Positions 35,428 through 43,772 are shown, numbered from the stretch's first letter. The stretch: 64,000 bases of DNA from Armatimonadota bacterium (GCA_025360125.1 JANYCU010000012.1:89445-153444), one strand, 5' to 3'. Made by a program: numbers and translations. Notes: a model not told the origin generated them from the sequence alone.

Positions 35428-36404
35428 TTCTCGACCACTTCCACAACGTCGCCCGGCTCTAAATAAATATCCTTAGTCTTGTCCTTGTCAAAATCACTCC
35501 ACCGAATCTTGACCTCAGGCTTATTTACTTTCGAAATCGAACGCACAATCAGGAAGTTCTTCGCGTTCAAAACTCCCCCTGCTTGCCTTACCGCTTCTTT
35601 AGCCGTCAGACTCGCCGTCCATTCAAGATTGATCGGTTTCCGAACTAATCCCGTCACCGCGATGTACTGAACATCCTCTTTAGATTCAACCCGAACCGAA
35701 TCGCCCCGCTGAAGTTTGATGTCGCCCTTGGTCGCCAAATCAAACGGCCCCATCGAGATTCCTCTTAAAATAAAAACGCGCTTCGCATCGCCCCGAGCGG
35801 ATACTCCGCCTGCCATTTCGACCGCGGTCTTGATCGTCATTCCTTCTATAAAAGGAATTGAACCAACTTTCGTGACTCCACCGACGACATAAACCTGGGC
35901 GCGAGCCTGCTCGATCGGAATTCGAATGCGATCACCCGGACGAACGAGTCCGTTTATTGGGTTTGGCCGACCGTTGATGTCGGTCGAAATCGAAATATTG
36001 ACGTCCCCCGAATCCAGAACGTCTACCAGACTAATCAGCTCTTTGGCCGTCATCCCGTGCGGTGCGGTCAGCAACAATTCGTTCTTGATCGCGCCCGTTA
36101 TCGTGACCGCCGACGCCCGATCCGACACCAATTTCACCACGATGTGCTCTCGGAACCCCAGGGCCTCCGAAATCTTTGCCTCAACCATCGACTGAATCAA
36201 TTCAGGAGTACGAGTCACGACGACAATGCGCCCAAGCGAAGGAATATTGATCGAACCGTTCGACAAAACCCGGTATCGACCACTCAGACGGGTCTCGGTT
36301 TCGCAGTGAATGACCACAACATCCCGAAACTGTGCGACCTGAGTTGCAGGTTGTTGCCCAAACCCAAGGCATGGAACCGCCAGTAATGTTGTGAGAAAAA
36401 TAAT
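35424..36404 (-). CDS. SLBB-domain polysaccharide-export-like protein, probable ATT start
   Basis: The exported protein of about 326 residues has a signal-like start (IIFLTTLLAVPCLGFG, cleavage before QQP), a polysaccharide-export domain (about 25-100, YRVLSNGSINIPSLGRI), and two or three SLBB-type beta-grasp domains (about 110-320, PGDRIRIPI, GGVTKVGSIPF, LEPGDVVEVVE). No ATG, GTG or TTG lies in frame between the tRNA-Phe gene and the mature protein. The only plausible starts are ATT 36404 (its A is the last A of the tRNA CCA) or ATT 36401. The first domain would otherwise be lost. Confidence 0.75.
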   Translation of the reverse strand: MIFLTTLLAVPCLGFGQQPATQVAQFRDVVVIHCETETRLSGRYRVLSNGSINIPSLGRIVVVTRTPELIQSMVEAKISEALGFREHIVVKLVSDRASAVTITGAIKNELLLTAPHGMTAKELISLVDVLDSGDVNISISTDINGRPNPINGLVRPGDRIRIPIEQARAQVYVVGGVTKVGSIPFIEGMTIKTAVEMAGGVSARGDAKRVFILRGISMGPFDLATKGDIKLQRGDSVRVESKEDVQYIAVTGLVRKPINLEWTASLTAKEAVRQAGGVLNAKNFLIVRSISKVNKPEVKIRWSDFDKDKTKDIYLEPGDVVEVVEK

Positions 36405-36479
36405 GGTGCCACAAGCCGGACTCGAACCGGCGACCCAAGCATTTTCAGTGCTTTGCTCTACCAACTGAGCTACCGTGGC
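36404..36479 (-). tRNA. tRNA-Phe (GAA)
   Basis: Minus-strand cloverleaf: acceptor GCCACGG/TTGTGGC, D-arm GCTC...GAGC, anticodon loop CTGAAAA with anticodon GAA closed by AAGCA/TGCTT, T-arm GCCGG TTCGAGT CCGGC, discriminator A and encoded CCA. Confidence 0.97.
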
Positions 36480-36486
36480 ACAAAAC

Positions 36487-36562
<76 letters not shown>

Positions 36563-36574
36563 GTTGGAAAGGAA

Positions 36575-36604
36575 AGTATGACATTTTCATGCGCCTAAGA
36601 TCAA
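36575..36604 (-). promoter_or_regulatory. Promoter of the tRNA-Asp/tRNA-Phe operon
   Basis: On the minus strand -35 TTGATC (36599-36604) and -10 CATACT (36575-36580) are 18 bases apart. The -10 ends 12 bases before the mature tRNA-Asp. The SLBB and dipeptidase genes may be read from the same promoter. Confidence 0.65.
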
Positions 36605-36794
36605 CCTCTGTGAAAAGATGCATACGATCAATGCCATTCCTTGCTTTTATTATGTCGCTTTCACGACATATATTGAGGGAGGTTGAACCTAAATTCAACC
36701 AAGGCTCTGCTCATAAAAATGTAAGAACTCTTAGCAATCACGCTCTCGGTCAATGAACTTTTATAGAAAATAGACCTTCCATCATTAGAACAGT

Positions 36795-36921
36795 CCCTCT
36801 GGAGGTCCGAAAGGTCGAAAGTATTTCAGCCCAGGTTTGAGTCCTATCTTGAGCAATTCTATGCTCAAGATAGGACGGAGGCCTGGGTGGAAATCGAAAT
36901 TAGTCCTTTTCACGGTCGCTC
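36795..36921. repeat. Structured intergenic repeat, copy S2
   Basis: Same plan as the other copies: CAGCCCAGG ... GGCCTGGGT enclosing a perfect 15-bp stem (36841-36855/36862-36876, loop ATTCTA), followed by a tail ending CACGGTCGCTC. It opens with CCTCTGGAGG. The rest of the 36563-37053 gap holds the tRNA promoter and the promoter of the next gene. Confidence 0.7.
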
Positions 36922-37037
36922 TAACCAACTAAGGAACATCTTTGGCGATGCGAGCGACCCCGCCGACAGGCAATTGTGGTCTAACGTTTTCAGTTCAAAT
37001 TGACCCTTGCTCTCAAATTTAATCGCCCAATCGGCGG

Positions 37038-37043
37038 TAAAAT
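37038..37043 (+). promoter_or_regulatory. -10 box of the GH4 gene (leaderless)
   Basis: TAAAAT ends 10 bases before ATG 37054, with no Shine-Dalgarno sequence in between. Confidence 0.45.
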
Positions 37044-37053
37044 CCCCGCTGAC

Positions 37054-38454
37054 ATGGCAGCCGTAACCGAATCGCACCTCGACCACACCAAACCCGACGA
37101 ACGAAACGGACTACCCGGCGCAATGCCCCGAAAAATCAATGTCGTCATGATGGGCGCGGGCAGCGGATTCACCAACTCAGTCCTCCGCGATGTCGTCCTC
37201 ATTCCCGATAACCTCGGTGGCGAGCTCCGCCTCTGCGACATCGACCCTGTACGCCTTGCCTTGCAGACCAAACTCATGCAAAAGGTCGTGGACGCCGTCG
37301 GACAAACCGACAAGTGGGTGCTCAAATCCTCCACCGATCGACGCGAGCTCCTCCCCGGGGCCGACTACGTCGTCAACTCAATCGAAGTCAGCGGCGTCGA
37401 CTGCGTCCGATTCGATAACGATATCCCGCTCGAATTCGGCATCAGCCAAAACATCGGCGACACCATCGGCCCCGGCGGCCTCATGAAGGCCATGCGCACC
37501 GTCCCCGTCTATATCCAAATTCTCCAAGACATGCGCGAACTCTGCCCTCGCGCCAAAATGCTGAATTACACCAACCCGATGAACATGATGATCCTCGCCG
37601 GATCGCGAGCCGTACCCGAAATTCCGCAGATCGGCCTTTGCCACTCGGTCCAGGGCACGTCGCGCATGCTCGCTGGGTTCGCCGAAGTTCCCTACGAGCA
37701 AGTCCAGTGGCAATGCGCAGGAATCAACCACCTCGCCTGGTTCACCGAATTCAATGGCCCAGACGGCAAGTCGCTCTATCCTAAACTCATGGCAATGGCT
37801 GCCGACCGAGAGTCAGAATTCTCCAAAAAGGAACCCGTCCGATCAGATATGATGACCCACTTCGGCGCATTCATCACCGAGTCCAGTGGCCACCTGAGCG
37901 AGTACCTTCCCTACTACCGCAAACGTAAAGATCTGTTGGAGAAATACACCGACACCGGATACCGAGGCGAAGAATCGTTCTATGCCAACAACTGGCCAAC
38001 GTGGCGAAAGAGTTCGGACGAAAATCGCGACAAGATGCTCAACGGAGAAAAAGAGCTTAATCTTGAGCGGTCGTACGAATACGGCGCGTGGATCATCGAA
38101 TCAATCGAAAAGAACGCTCCAATCGTGGTTTACGGCAACATGGCTCCCAACGAAGGTTGCATCGCCAACCTGCCGTCGGACGGCTGTATCGAGGTCGCGT
38201 GCCTCATCAATCACAACGGTTTCCAACCATCCAAATACGGCCGGCTCCCTCGACAGATGGCCGCAATCTGCGACTCGAACATGCGCATGTTCGACCTCGG
38301 CGCCGAAGCCGCCATCCACCGTTCGAAGCAGTACGCCGAATGGGCTCTCATGATGGACCCGCTCACCGCCGCAGTCTGCTCACCTGCAGAAATCAAAGAA
38401 CTAACGCGGCGGCTGTTCGAAGCCGAAGCCCAGTTCTTGCCGGGATTTAAATAG
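37054..38454 (+). CDS. Family 4 glycoside hydrolase (NAD+/Mn2+ dependent)
   Basis: A cytoplasmic glycosidase using the GH4 redox-elimination mechanism. The Rossmann motif VMMGAGSGFTNSVLRDV, the NYTNPMNMM block, the metal-ligand cysteine in CHSVQGT and the metal-ligand histidine in GINHLAWF are all present. The 466-residue length is normal. It is more like alpha-galactosidase/alpha-glucuronidase members than 6-phospho enzymes, but the substrate cannot be fixed. The ATG at 37054 is chosen because of the upstream TAAAAT box. A start at 37123 (MPRKINVV) also fits the family N-terminus. Confidence 0.88.
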   Translation: MAAVTESHLDHTKPDERNGLPGAMPRKINVVMMGAGSGFTNSVLRDVVLIPDNLGGELRLCDIDPVRLALQTKLMQKVVDAVGQTDKWVLKSSTDRRELLPGADYVVNSIEVSGVDCVRFDNDIPLEFGISQNIGDTIGPGGLMKAMRTVPVYIQILQDMRELCPRAKMLNYTNPMNMMILAGSRAVPEIPQIGLCHSVQGTSRMLAGFAEVPYEQVQWQCAGINHLAWFTEFNGPDGKSLYPKLMAMAADRESEFSKKEPVRSDMMTHFGAFITESSGHLSEYLPYYRKRKDLLEKYTDTGYRGEESFYANNWPTWRKSSDENRDKMLNGEKELNLERSYEYGAWIIESIEKNAPIVVYGNMAPNEGCIANLPSDGCIEVACLINHNGFQPSKYGRLPRQMAAICDSNMRMFDLGAEAAIHRSKQYAEWALMMDPLTAAVCSPAEIKELTRRLFEAEAQFLPGFK

Positions 38455-38457
38455 CTG

Positions 38458-38479
38458 GGAGCGCGGGCGTCCCGCCTGC
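38458..38479. repeat. REP-like palindrome, copy 2
   Basis: GGAGCGCGGGCGTCCCGCCTGC lies 3 bases after the GH4 stop and matches copy 1 at 25996 base for base over 21 positions. Confidence 0.8.
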
Positions 38480-38512
38480 AAAAAAGCATTCGAACCATTG
38501 TCAAAAAAATCT

Positions 38513-38610
38513 GGCCCGAAGGGTCATTCAGAATTCAGCCTGGGTTGCACGAGCGTCAGCGAGTAAGGCCCAGGAAGATTGCACATTTTCTTGCGGCCTG
38601 TAAGGTCGCC
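38513..38610. repeat. Left inverted repeat of the RAYT element
   Basis: About 98 bases running GGCCCGAAGGGTCATTC ... GCGGCCTGTAAGGTCGCC. It is the near-exact inverted match of 39087-39185 apart from the variable inner hairpin (GGGTTGC...GTAAGGCCC). It abuts the stop of the transposase. Confidence 0.85.
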
Positions 38611-38614
38611 GGAC

Positions 38615-39061
38615 TTAATCCCACAAATACCGTTCATCGTAAGGAATGCCGTGATCTTCCAGCATTTTTCTAAATTCGTCCTTGAAAGACAGATTCATAT
38701 GATGGGCCTTTTGGTTTAAAACGTATTTTGCCGTATTCGCAACATCAGATTCCGAAACACCGAAGATGCCATAGCCCACTTGCCAATGAAAGTCATCGAC
38801 ACCCATTGATTGTAGCCATCGACCTGATCCAACCTTTACAATCTCGACGGCCTTAGAAATTGTTTGTGTTCGTGAAAGGGCGAACAGCGCGTGCACATGA
38901 TCAACGTCCCCACCGATTGCAATCGGAGTATGGCCCTCACTTTTCAAAATCCCTGCCATGTAACTGTATAGGCGTTCATCTAGGCTGGGATCGAGAACTG
39001 GAACTCGATTTTTCGTGCTAAAGACCAATTGAACTGGCACGCGGGCAAGAGATTGAGGCAT
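38615..39061 (-). CDS. RAYT / Y1 (IS200-like) transposase
   Basis: A single-strand DNA transposase of the HUH superfamily. The 148 residues start with the RAYT-like MPQSLARVPVQLVFSTKNR. The HUH pair is in VDHVHALFAL, and the catalytic tyrosine is in AKYVLNQKAHH. The C-terminus DEFRKMLEDHGIPYDERYLW matches the group. All key residues are intact, so the protein may be active. The ATG at 39061 is the family start; an extension to 39079 adds six non-conserved residues. Confidence 0.93.
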   Translation of the reverse strand: MPQSLARVPVQLVFSTKNRVPVLDPSLDERLYSYMAGILKSEGHTPIAIGGDVDHVHALFALSRTQTISKAVEIVKVGSGRWLQSMGVDDFHWQVGYGIFGVSESDVANTAKYVLNQKAHHMNLSFKDEFRKMLEDHGIPYDERYLWD

Positions 39062-39086
39062 CGATAGGCATGTTACCAATTTCCAG

Positions 39087-39185
39087 GCGACCTTTCAGGC
39101 CGCGAATTTAATGAATCTTTCCCGGGCCTCAGAACCGCAATGCGGTTCTTCAACCCGGGCTGAATTCCGAATGACCCTTCGGGCC
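39087..39185. repeat. Right inverted repeat of the RAYT element
   Basis: Inverse complement of the left repeat over both outer blocks. The inner hairpin differs (AGAACCGCA/TGCGGTTCT, a perfect 9-bp stem). It starts 25 bases before the transposase start codon, so it may also carry its promoter. Confidence 0.85.
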
Positions 39186-39260
39186 AACAATGCTCCTGCC
39201 CAGCATCAAAAAAACACAAAACCATGTTTCAAGAGCGACATTGGAATTATATGAAGAAGC

Positions 39261-39292
39261 AAAAAGCCCCGAGTCATTCCTGACTCGGGGCT
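39261..39292 (-). terminator. Terminator of the DEAD-box helicase gene
   Basis: A perfect 12-bp stem AGCCCCGAGTCA/TGACTCGGGGCT with a four-base loop, followed on the minus strand by five T residues. Confidence 0.9.
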
Positions 39293-39296
39293 CTAT

Positions 39297-39318
39297 GGAG
39301 CGCAGGCATCTTGCCTGC
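39297..39318. repeat. REP-like palindrome, copy 3
   Basis: GGAGCGCAGGCATCTTGCCTGC, a variant of copies 1 and 2 with compensating changes in the stem (GCAGGC/GCCTGC). It lies 2 bases past the helicase stop. Confidence 0.75.
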
Positions 39319-39320
39319 TT

Positions 39321-40721
39321 TTACCAGCGTCCGCCAGTATTTCCGCCGCTTCGGTTTCCGCCACCACCAAAGCTCTTTCCGCCCCGGTTTTGGCCCGGAG
39401 CGAATCGTCGTGGCTTGCCGCCCTGTGGGCTCTGGTGTCGTTGCATTTCTGGCAACGACGAAGTCGAAAGGTTCGATCGCTCGAATTGCATCTTAATCAG
39501 CTTTTCGATATCTCGCACGTCTCGGTGCTGGTCAGGAGCCGCAATGGTGATCGCGTGTCCCTTCTTCCCGGCTCGACCAGTTCGGCCAATTCGGTGAACA
39601 TAGTCGTCAGCGCACTCAGGGATGTCGTAATTGATAACTAACGAGATGTCCTTAACGTCAATTCCTCGAGCCGCGATGTCGGTCGCAACCAAGATTCGGT
39701 ACTGACCAGACTTGAATCCGTTCAGAGCTGCAATTCGCTGAGCCAACGTTCGGTCAGAGTGAATCTCCGCCGCCGTATGACCCTGTCGATTGATCGACTG
39801 AGCAATCTTTCGAGCGCCATGTCGAGTTCGAGCGAATACCAAAACCGTGCCCTTGTTGTCGTAAAGCAACTTAGTCAGCATGTCCGGCTTCGTCTCTTTA
39901 TCGATGACGATTAATTCTTGAGTGACCGTGTCTGCCGTCAGTGATTCCCGCTTGATTTCAACCCGAATCGGGTCGATCATGAAGTCATCGGCAATGTCGG
40001 CAACGATTCGTGAGAAAGTCGCCGAGAACAACATTGTGTGTCGTGTCTTTGGCGTTTTGCCCAAGATCTCGCGGATCGCGGTGATGAAGCCCATATCGAG
40101 CATTCGATCGGCTTCGTCCAAAACCACGCTTTGGATGAATCGAAGATCAATGAGCTTCTGATTCATGTGGTCCATAAGTCGGCCCGGCGTCGCGACGATA
40201 ATTCGTGGGTTGCTTCGAAGCTGCTGAATCTGGCGATTCATCGGCGCTCCGCCAATAAGCAGTGCGGTTCGAACTCCCAGTTTGCGGAAGGTCTCTTCGA
40301 TCTGCATGGCAAGCTCTCGAGTTGGAGCAAGTACGAGTCCCTGCTCGTTACCCTTAAGGTTCATGAGCATCGGGAGGCCGAAGGCAAGGGTCTTGCCAGT
40401 GCCAGTTTGTGCGAGGCCAACAAGGTCTCGTTTGGTGAGGGCAACCGGAATCGCCATCTCCTGGATTGGAGTTGGAGTCATGATCTGCTGGCTGCCGACG
40501 CGAGCACAAAGCTCTTCGGAGATTCCGAGGGCGACAAACTCAGTCGCTACAATTCGAGGACCAGAAGGCTTTGCTTCAGTTGGTTGCTCGACGTATCGGT
40601 TGTTATTACCGGAGAATCGAGGTCTTGCTTGGTCGCGGTTGTAAGGTTTGTTTGTTCCGTAGTTACGATATTCTGATTTAGGCGCACGCTCAGGCGTGAC
40701 CGTACTTTTAGTGTTTGGCAT
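39321..40721 (-). CDS. DEAD-box ATP-dependent RNA helicase
   Basis: An RNA-remodelling helicase (RhlE/CsdA/DeaD group) acting in ribosome assembly or cold adaptation. The 466 residues show the Q-motif region (TPTPIQEMAIP), motif I AQTGTGKT, Ia PTRELA, TPGR, DEAD in VLDEADRMLD, SAT in LFSATFS, and the C-terminal RecA lobe with ARGIDV and HRIGRTGRAG. Both ends are disordered: an N-terminal RNP-like basic tail and a C-terminal Gly/Arg-rich tail (GGGGNRSGGNTGGRW) that likely binds RNA. Start ATG 40721. Confidence 0.96.
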   Translation of the reverse strand: MPNTKSTVTPERAPKSEYRNYGTNKPYNRDQARPRFSGNNNRYVEQPTEAKPSGPRIVATEFVALGISEELCARVGSQQIMTPTPIQEMAIPVALTKRDLVGLAQTGTGKTLAFGLPMLMNLKGNEQGLVLAPTRELAMQIEETFRKLGVRTALLIGGAPMNRQIQQLRSNPRIIVATPGRLMDHMNQKLIDLRFIQSVVLDEADRMLDMGFITAIREILGKTPKTRHTMLFSATFSRIVADIADDFMIDPIRVEIKRESLTADTVTQELIVIDKETKPDMLTKLLYDNKGTVLVFARTRHGARKIAQSINRQGHTAAEIHSDRTLAQRIAALNGFKSGQYRILVATDIAARGIDVKDISLVINYDIPECADDYVHRIGRTGRAGKKGHAITIAAPDQHRDVRDIEKLIKMQFERSNLSTSSLPEMQRHQSPQGGKPRRFAPGQNRGGKSFGGGGNRSGGNTGGRW

Positions 40722-41131
40722 TAGGGTTGTCGCACACAAAAGTAAATCTTGTTCAGGCGACTAGGTTCATTATGGCACATTTCGGGCCACTCATGCTGAG
40801 TTATCCACATTTTGAACTTATCATGAACCATTCAGAAGTCAATGTTCGTGAATGAACGTGACCAGAATTGCCCCTCGGAATACCACCCACATAGTGACTT
40901 CCACCGAGCAATGGGCAAGTGAAATTACGGGGTTTTGGCTGAAATAGAATAAGAAATCTAACAAAGCACTTCAGGTTTGGGGCTATTCATGTCATTCTAT
41001 AAACACGGAAAAAAGACTTGCGATTTTTCGCGATCTATTTCTGTGTTTTGTGGGCCGAAGGCAAATTGGCCGCACAAGGAAATATTCCTTTTGGATTCGC
41101 CAAAGCGAATCTAGGGTTTTTGGGTTAAAAA
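40722..41131. other. Long intergenic region with hairpins before the PEP-CTERM gene
   Basis: This 410-base AT-rich gap separates divergent genes. Near its right end GATTCGC CAAA GCGAATC (about 41095-41112) forms a tight hairpin. An imperfect GTGGGCC/GGCCGCAC pairing (about 41050-41076) sits upstream. No extra gene is convincing. A regulatory leader for the PEP-CTERM gene is likely. Confidence 0.4.
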
Positions 41132-41878
41132 ATGAAATTACGATCTATTCTTATTTTGGGCGCAGCATCAATCGTTGCCAGTTCCAACGCGTCACTCGTC
41201 GGCAGCCTCTACCTTGCACAAGGTGGCGGAACAACGACATCCAACTTCGTCGATCAAATCTTTGAACCAGGAAATGCAGCATTTTCAACTGTTTCTGGCA
41301 ACGTGGTCACTGTTGGCGCTTCCGGCTGGAACATTGCCAACATTCAAGCAGAGTTTTTCGACAGTGGCACAGTTGTAGCTGGTGGTCTCAATTCCATGCT
41401 TCTTACGGTTTCAACATTTTCAGCATCGCCAAATACTAACCACACATCAGGTGTAAGCGCAGGTGGCGGAATTGTTTTCAGTGGTCTCGTTACTTCAACG
41501 ATTACAAACAGCGGAACGGCTCCAATTTTCAACATGGAAACGAACACAAGTGGAATTGGCGCACTTCAAGGCTTGGCTGCTGGTCAATACTTGTTCACCT
41601 ACTCACTCAATGCTTCGTTCGCAACTTTTGGTCAAGGCTTCCACACCATTTCAACCAACACGTCAACAAACGGTTGGTCACGAAATGCTGGTGGCGGATT
41701 TGCATTGCCAGGCGGCACAAACTGGGCTACCTACGCTACTCAAAATCCAGGCGATACAACAGGCAAGCAATTCAGCCTCGGTATCAACGGAACAAACGCA
41801 GTTCCAGAACCAGCGTCCATCGCCATTCTTGGTCTTGGTGCACTTGGACTCTTGGTTCGACGACGAAAGAACTCGTAA
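41132..41878 (+). CDS. PEP-CTERM sorting-signal protein
   Basis: The 248-residue exported protein has a signal peptide (MKLRSILILGAASIVASSNA) and a low-complexity Thr/Ser/Asn/Gly-rich body. It ends in the tripartite PEP-CTERM tail VPEPASIAILGLGALGLLVR plus RRKNS, recognised by exosortase in diderm bacteria that make extracellular polysaccharide. No exosortase gene is in the window. The function of the body is unknown. A long leader with hairpins precedes it. Confidence 0.9.
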   Translation: MKLRSILILGAASIVASSNASLVGSLYLAQGGGTTTSNFVDQIFEPGNAAFSTVSGNVVTVGASGWNIANIQAEFFDSGTVVAGGLNSMLLTVSTFSASPNTNHTSGVSAGGGIVFSGLVTSTITNSGTAPIFNMETNTSGIGALQGLAAGQYLFTYSLNASFATFGQGFHTISTNTSTNGWSRNAGGGFALPGGTNWATYATQNPGDTTGKQFSLGINGTNAVPEPASIAILGLGALGLLVRRRKNS

Positions 41879-41898
41879 GAGTTTTTGAACTAGAAATG

Positions 41899-41926
41899 AG
41901 GAGGCCAAACTTGGCCTCCTTTTTTA
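41899..41926 (+). terminator. Terminator of the PEP-CTERM gene
   Basis: AGGAGGCCAA/TTGGCCTCCT stem followed by six T residues. It touches the end of the converging sirtuin gene. Confidence 0.9.
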
Positions 41927-42601
41927 TGTCTTCAATTCCTTCAGTAAGCGGGCAACGCCCGTCGTCGCTGGCTCCGCAATTAAAATAATCTCCCCAAATC
42001 GAGAGAAAACCTGAGGCGGATTCGGATCCACCACGTAAATCTTCTTCGCCCGAGTCACGTCCACCAAGCCCGCCGCCGGATAAACCGCCAGCGATGTCCC
42101 CACGACGACAAAAACGTCCGCGTCCATCGCCAAATACTGAACCCGATCCCAATGAAACGGCATCTCGTGAAAGAAGCAAATGTGCGGCCTTAACTGCCCT
42201 CCATCTGGCGCCAAATCTCCCACGTTCAAATCGCCAAAACACTCAAACTGAACTGATTCATCATGCACGCTGCGCGACTTAAAAATCTCGCCATGAATGT
42301 GAATGATCTTCGAGCTACCGCCTCGCTCGTGCAGGTCATCGATGTTCTGCGTGACGATCGTTACATCGTGGTCTTCCTCCAACGAAGCCAACCCAAAATG
42401 ACCCGCATTCGGCTCAACCGAAGCGACTTCCCTTCTTCGCATATTATAGAAATCGAGCACCCGCTGCGGGTCCCGCGCCAGCGCCATCGGAGTGCAGACG
42501 TCCTCGATCCGATGTCCAGCCCACAGTCCGTCGCTATCCCGAAACGTCTTTATCCCCGACTCACGCGAAATCCCCGCCCCGGTCAAAACAACGATTTTCA
42601 T
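41924..42601 (-). CDS. cobB: Sir2-family NAD-dependent protein deacylase lacking zinc cysteines
   Basis: A sirtuin that removes acyl groups from lysine using NAD+. The 225 residues carry TGAGISRESGIKTFR, TQNIDDLHERG, the catalytic histidine in HIHGE, GTSLAVYPAAGLV and VDPNP. The zinc-ribbon region (about 105-140) has only one cysteine in the expected area and no CxxC pair, as in a known subgroup without structural zinc. Activity is still likely. The ATG 42601 is 10 bases from a TATTCT box. Confidence 0.92.
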   Translation of the reverse strand: MKIVVLTGAGISRESGIKTFRDSDGLWAGHRIEDVCTPMALARDPQRVLDFYNMRRREVASVEPNAGHFGLASLEEDHDVTIVTQNIDDLHERGGSSKIIHIHGEIFKSRSVHDESVQFECFGDLNVGDLAPDGGQLRPHICFFHEMPFHWDRVQYLAMDADVFVVVGTSLAVYPAAGLVDVTRAKKIYVVDPNPPQVFSRFGEIILIAEPATTGVARLLKELKT

Positions 42602-42611
42602 GGACTTAATG

Positions 42612-42617
42612 AGAATA
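42612..42617 (-). promoter_or_regulatory. -10 box of the sirtuin gene (leaderless)
   Basis: TATTCT on the minus strand ends 10 bases before the ATG at 42601, no ribosome site. Confidence 0.45.
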
Positions 42618-42634
42618 CGACTTAGCTCCGGATT

Positions 42635-43174
42635 TTAGCGACTCAACCAGTCGAAAATCGTACTGACTTCAAATTTCTTGAGTGGTCGAATGACTAGTTT
42701 GCATGTGAACGAACCTTTGCCTTTCGGGATGGTAAAGAAGTCTGCATCTCGTCCAGAGCGAAGCTTAACTGTTAAGCCCATAACTTCCATTCCATTGTCG
42801 TGTTCGAAAGTTTCCTTTCCTTTGTAACTGGTTGACATCATTGCCGTAAACGAGTCTTTTATGGTTTGTAAATATTTTGAATCCCCTCCGACCTCGGCAA
42901 AGACAATTAGGGGGTCTTGAGTGAATTTGAAAACTCGACAACGTTCCGTCTTGAACATGACGATGTCATTTGGCATTGATTGATTGACCAAAGGTTCATC
43001 ACCCCAAGATTGAACGGGATGGAACTGGCGGACTTCCCGGAATGGGTCGACCGATACAATCGCAACAAACATTCCTGCCGCCACAATGACGGCAACAATC
43101 AAGGTCCATTTGACCTTCGCCCGTTGAACTTTCGGTCGACAAAGCTCGTCCCGCACGTTTCCATAATAACGCAC
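42635..43174 (-). CDS. Single-pass membrane protein, duplicated copy 2
   Basis: The 179-residue protein has a basic N-terminus, one membrane helix (WTLIVAVIVAAGMFVAIVSV) and an extracytoplasmic domain ending LVIRPLKKFE. It is clearly a paralogue of the gene at 43208-43759 (shared SVDPFREVRQFHP, VFKFTQDPL, TVKLRSGRDA and IPKG). The GTG at 43174 aligns with the GTG start of its relative. No family recognised; no enzymatic motif. Confidence 0.65.
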   Translation of the reverse strand: MRYYGNVRDELCRPKVQRAKVKWTLIVAVIVAAGMFVAIVSVDPFREVRQFHPVQSWGDEPLVNQSMPNDIVMFKTERCRVFKFTQDPLIVFAEVGGDSKYLQTIKDSFTAMMSTSYKGKETFEHDNGMEVMGLTVKLRSGRDADFFTIPKGKGSFTCKLVIRPLKKFEVSTIFDWLSR

Positions 43175-43207
43175 GACAGGTAGAGCTGTGTATCCATTGG
43201 CCAGGCC

Positions 43208-43759
43208 TTAGCGAATAATCCAATCTACAAATGCTCCAAATCCAAACTTCGTTAATGGGAGAATCACCAGCTTGCATGTATAGCGTTCGCCCTTTGGGAT
43301 CAGAAAGAACCCCGCCTCTCTGCCCGAACGCAGCTTCACTGTCGCGCCTATCCAGGGCAAGGGAAGATTTTTCTTCGTCCATACAGTTTTCCTCGCTTCA
43401 GCACTTTGTTCCGATAGATTTTCTAGCCACTCCCTCATGCTTGATATGTCTTCCTTCTTTCCTCCAATCGCAGCTAAGACTGCAATTGGATCCTGAGTAA
43501 ATCTGAATACCCGAGAATGCACGGTTGAACTCAGAACTATATCAGACGGTTGATCAGTCTGCGGTAACTCAATTACGTCCTCATTCATCCAAACTTGTGC
43601 AGGATGGAACTGGCGGACTTCCCGAAATGGATCGACCGACACCACAACAACAAACATTCCTGCCGCCAAGACAGCGGCAACCATCAATGTCCATTTAATC
43701 TTTGCCCGTTGAGCCTTCGGTCGACAAGATTCATCCCGCACAATTCCATAATATCGCAC
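43208..43759 (-). CDS. Single-pass membrane protein, duplicated copy 1
   Basis: The 183-residue paralogue of the preceding gene has helix WTLMVAAVLAAGMFVVVVSV and a similar outer domain. I chose GTG 43759 because it aligns with the start of the copy at 43174. An ATG at 43774 is possible and would share bases with the start codon of the divergent gene at 43773. The two copies lie 33 bases apart and look like a tandem duplication. Confidence 0.65.
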   Translation of the reverse strand: MRYYGIVRDESCRPKAQRAKIKWTLMVAAVLAAGMFVVVVSVDPFREVRQFHPAQVWMNEDVIELPQTDQPSDIVLSSTVHSRVFRFTQDPIAVLAAIGGKKEDISSMREWLENLSEQSAEARKTVWTKKNLPLPWIGATVKLRSGREAGFFLIPKGERYTCKLVILPLTKFGFGAFVDWIIR

Positions 43760-43772
43760 AATAGTAAGAACC

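Larger units (their letters stand above)
38513..39185. mobile_element. REP-associated tyrosine transposase element
   Basis: A 673-bp unit: an IS200-related transposase bounded by two about 98-bp inverted repeats that end outward in GGCCCGAAGGGTC. This is the known organisation of RAYTs, which are domesticated single-copy relatives of IS200/IS605 that act on REP-type hairpins. The dispersed repeats S1-S5 in this window share the same block order. Confidence 0.8.
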
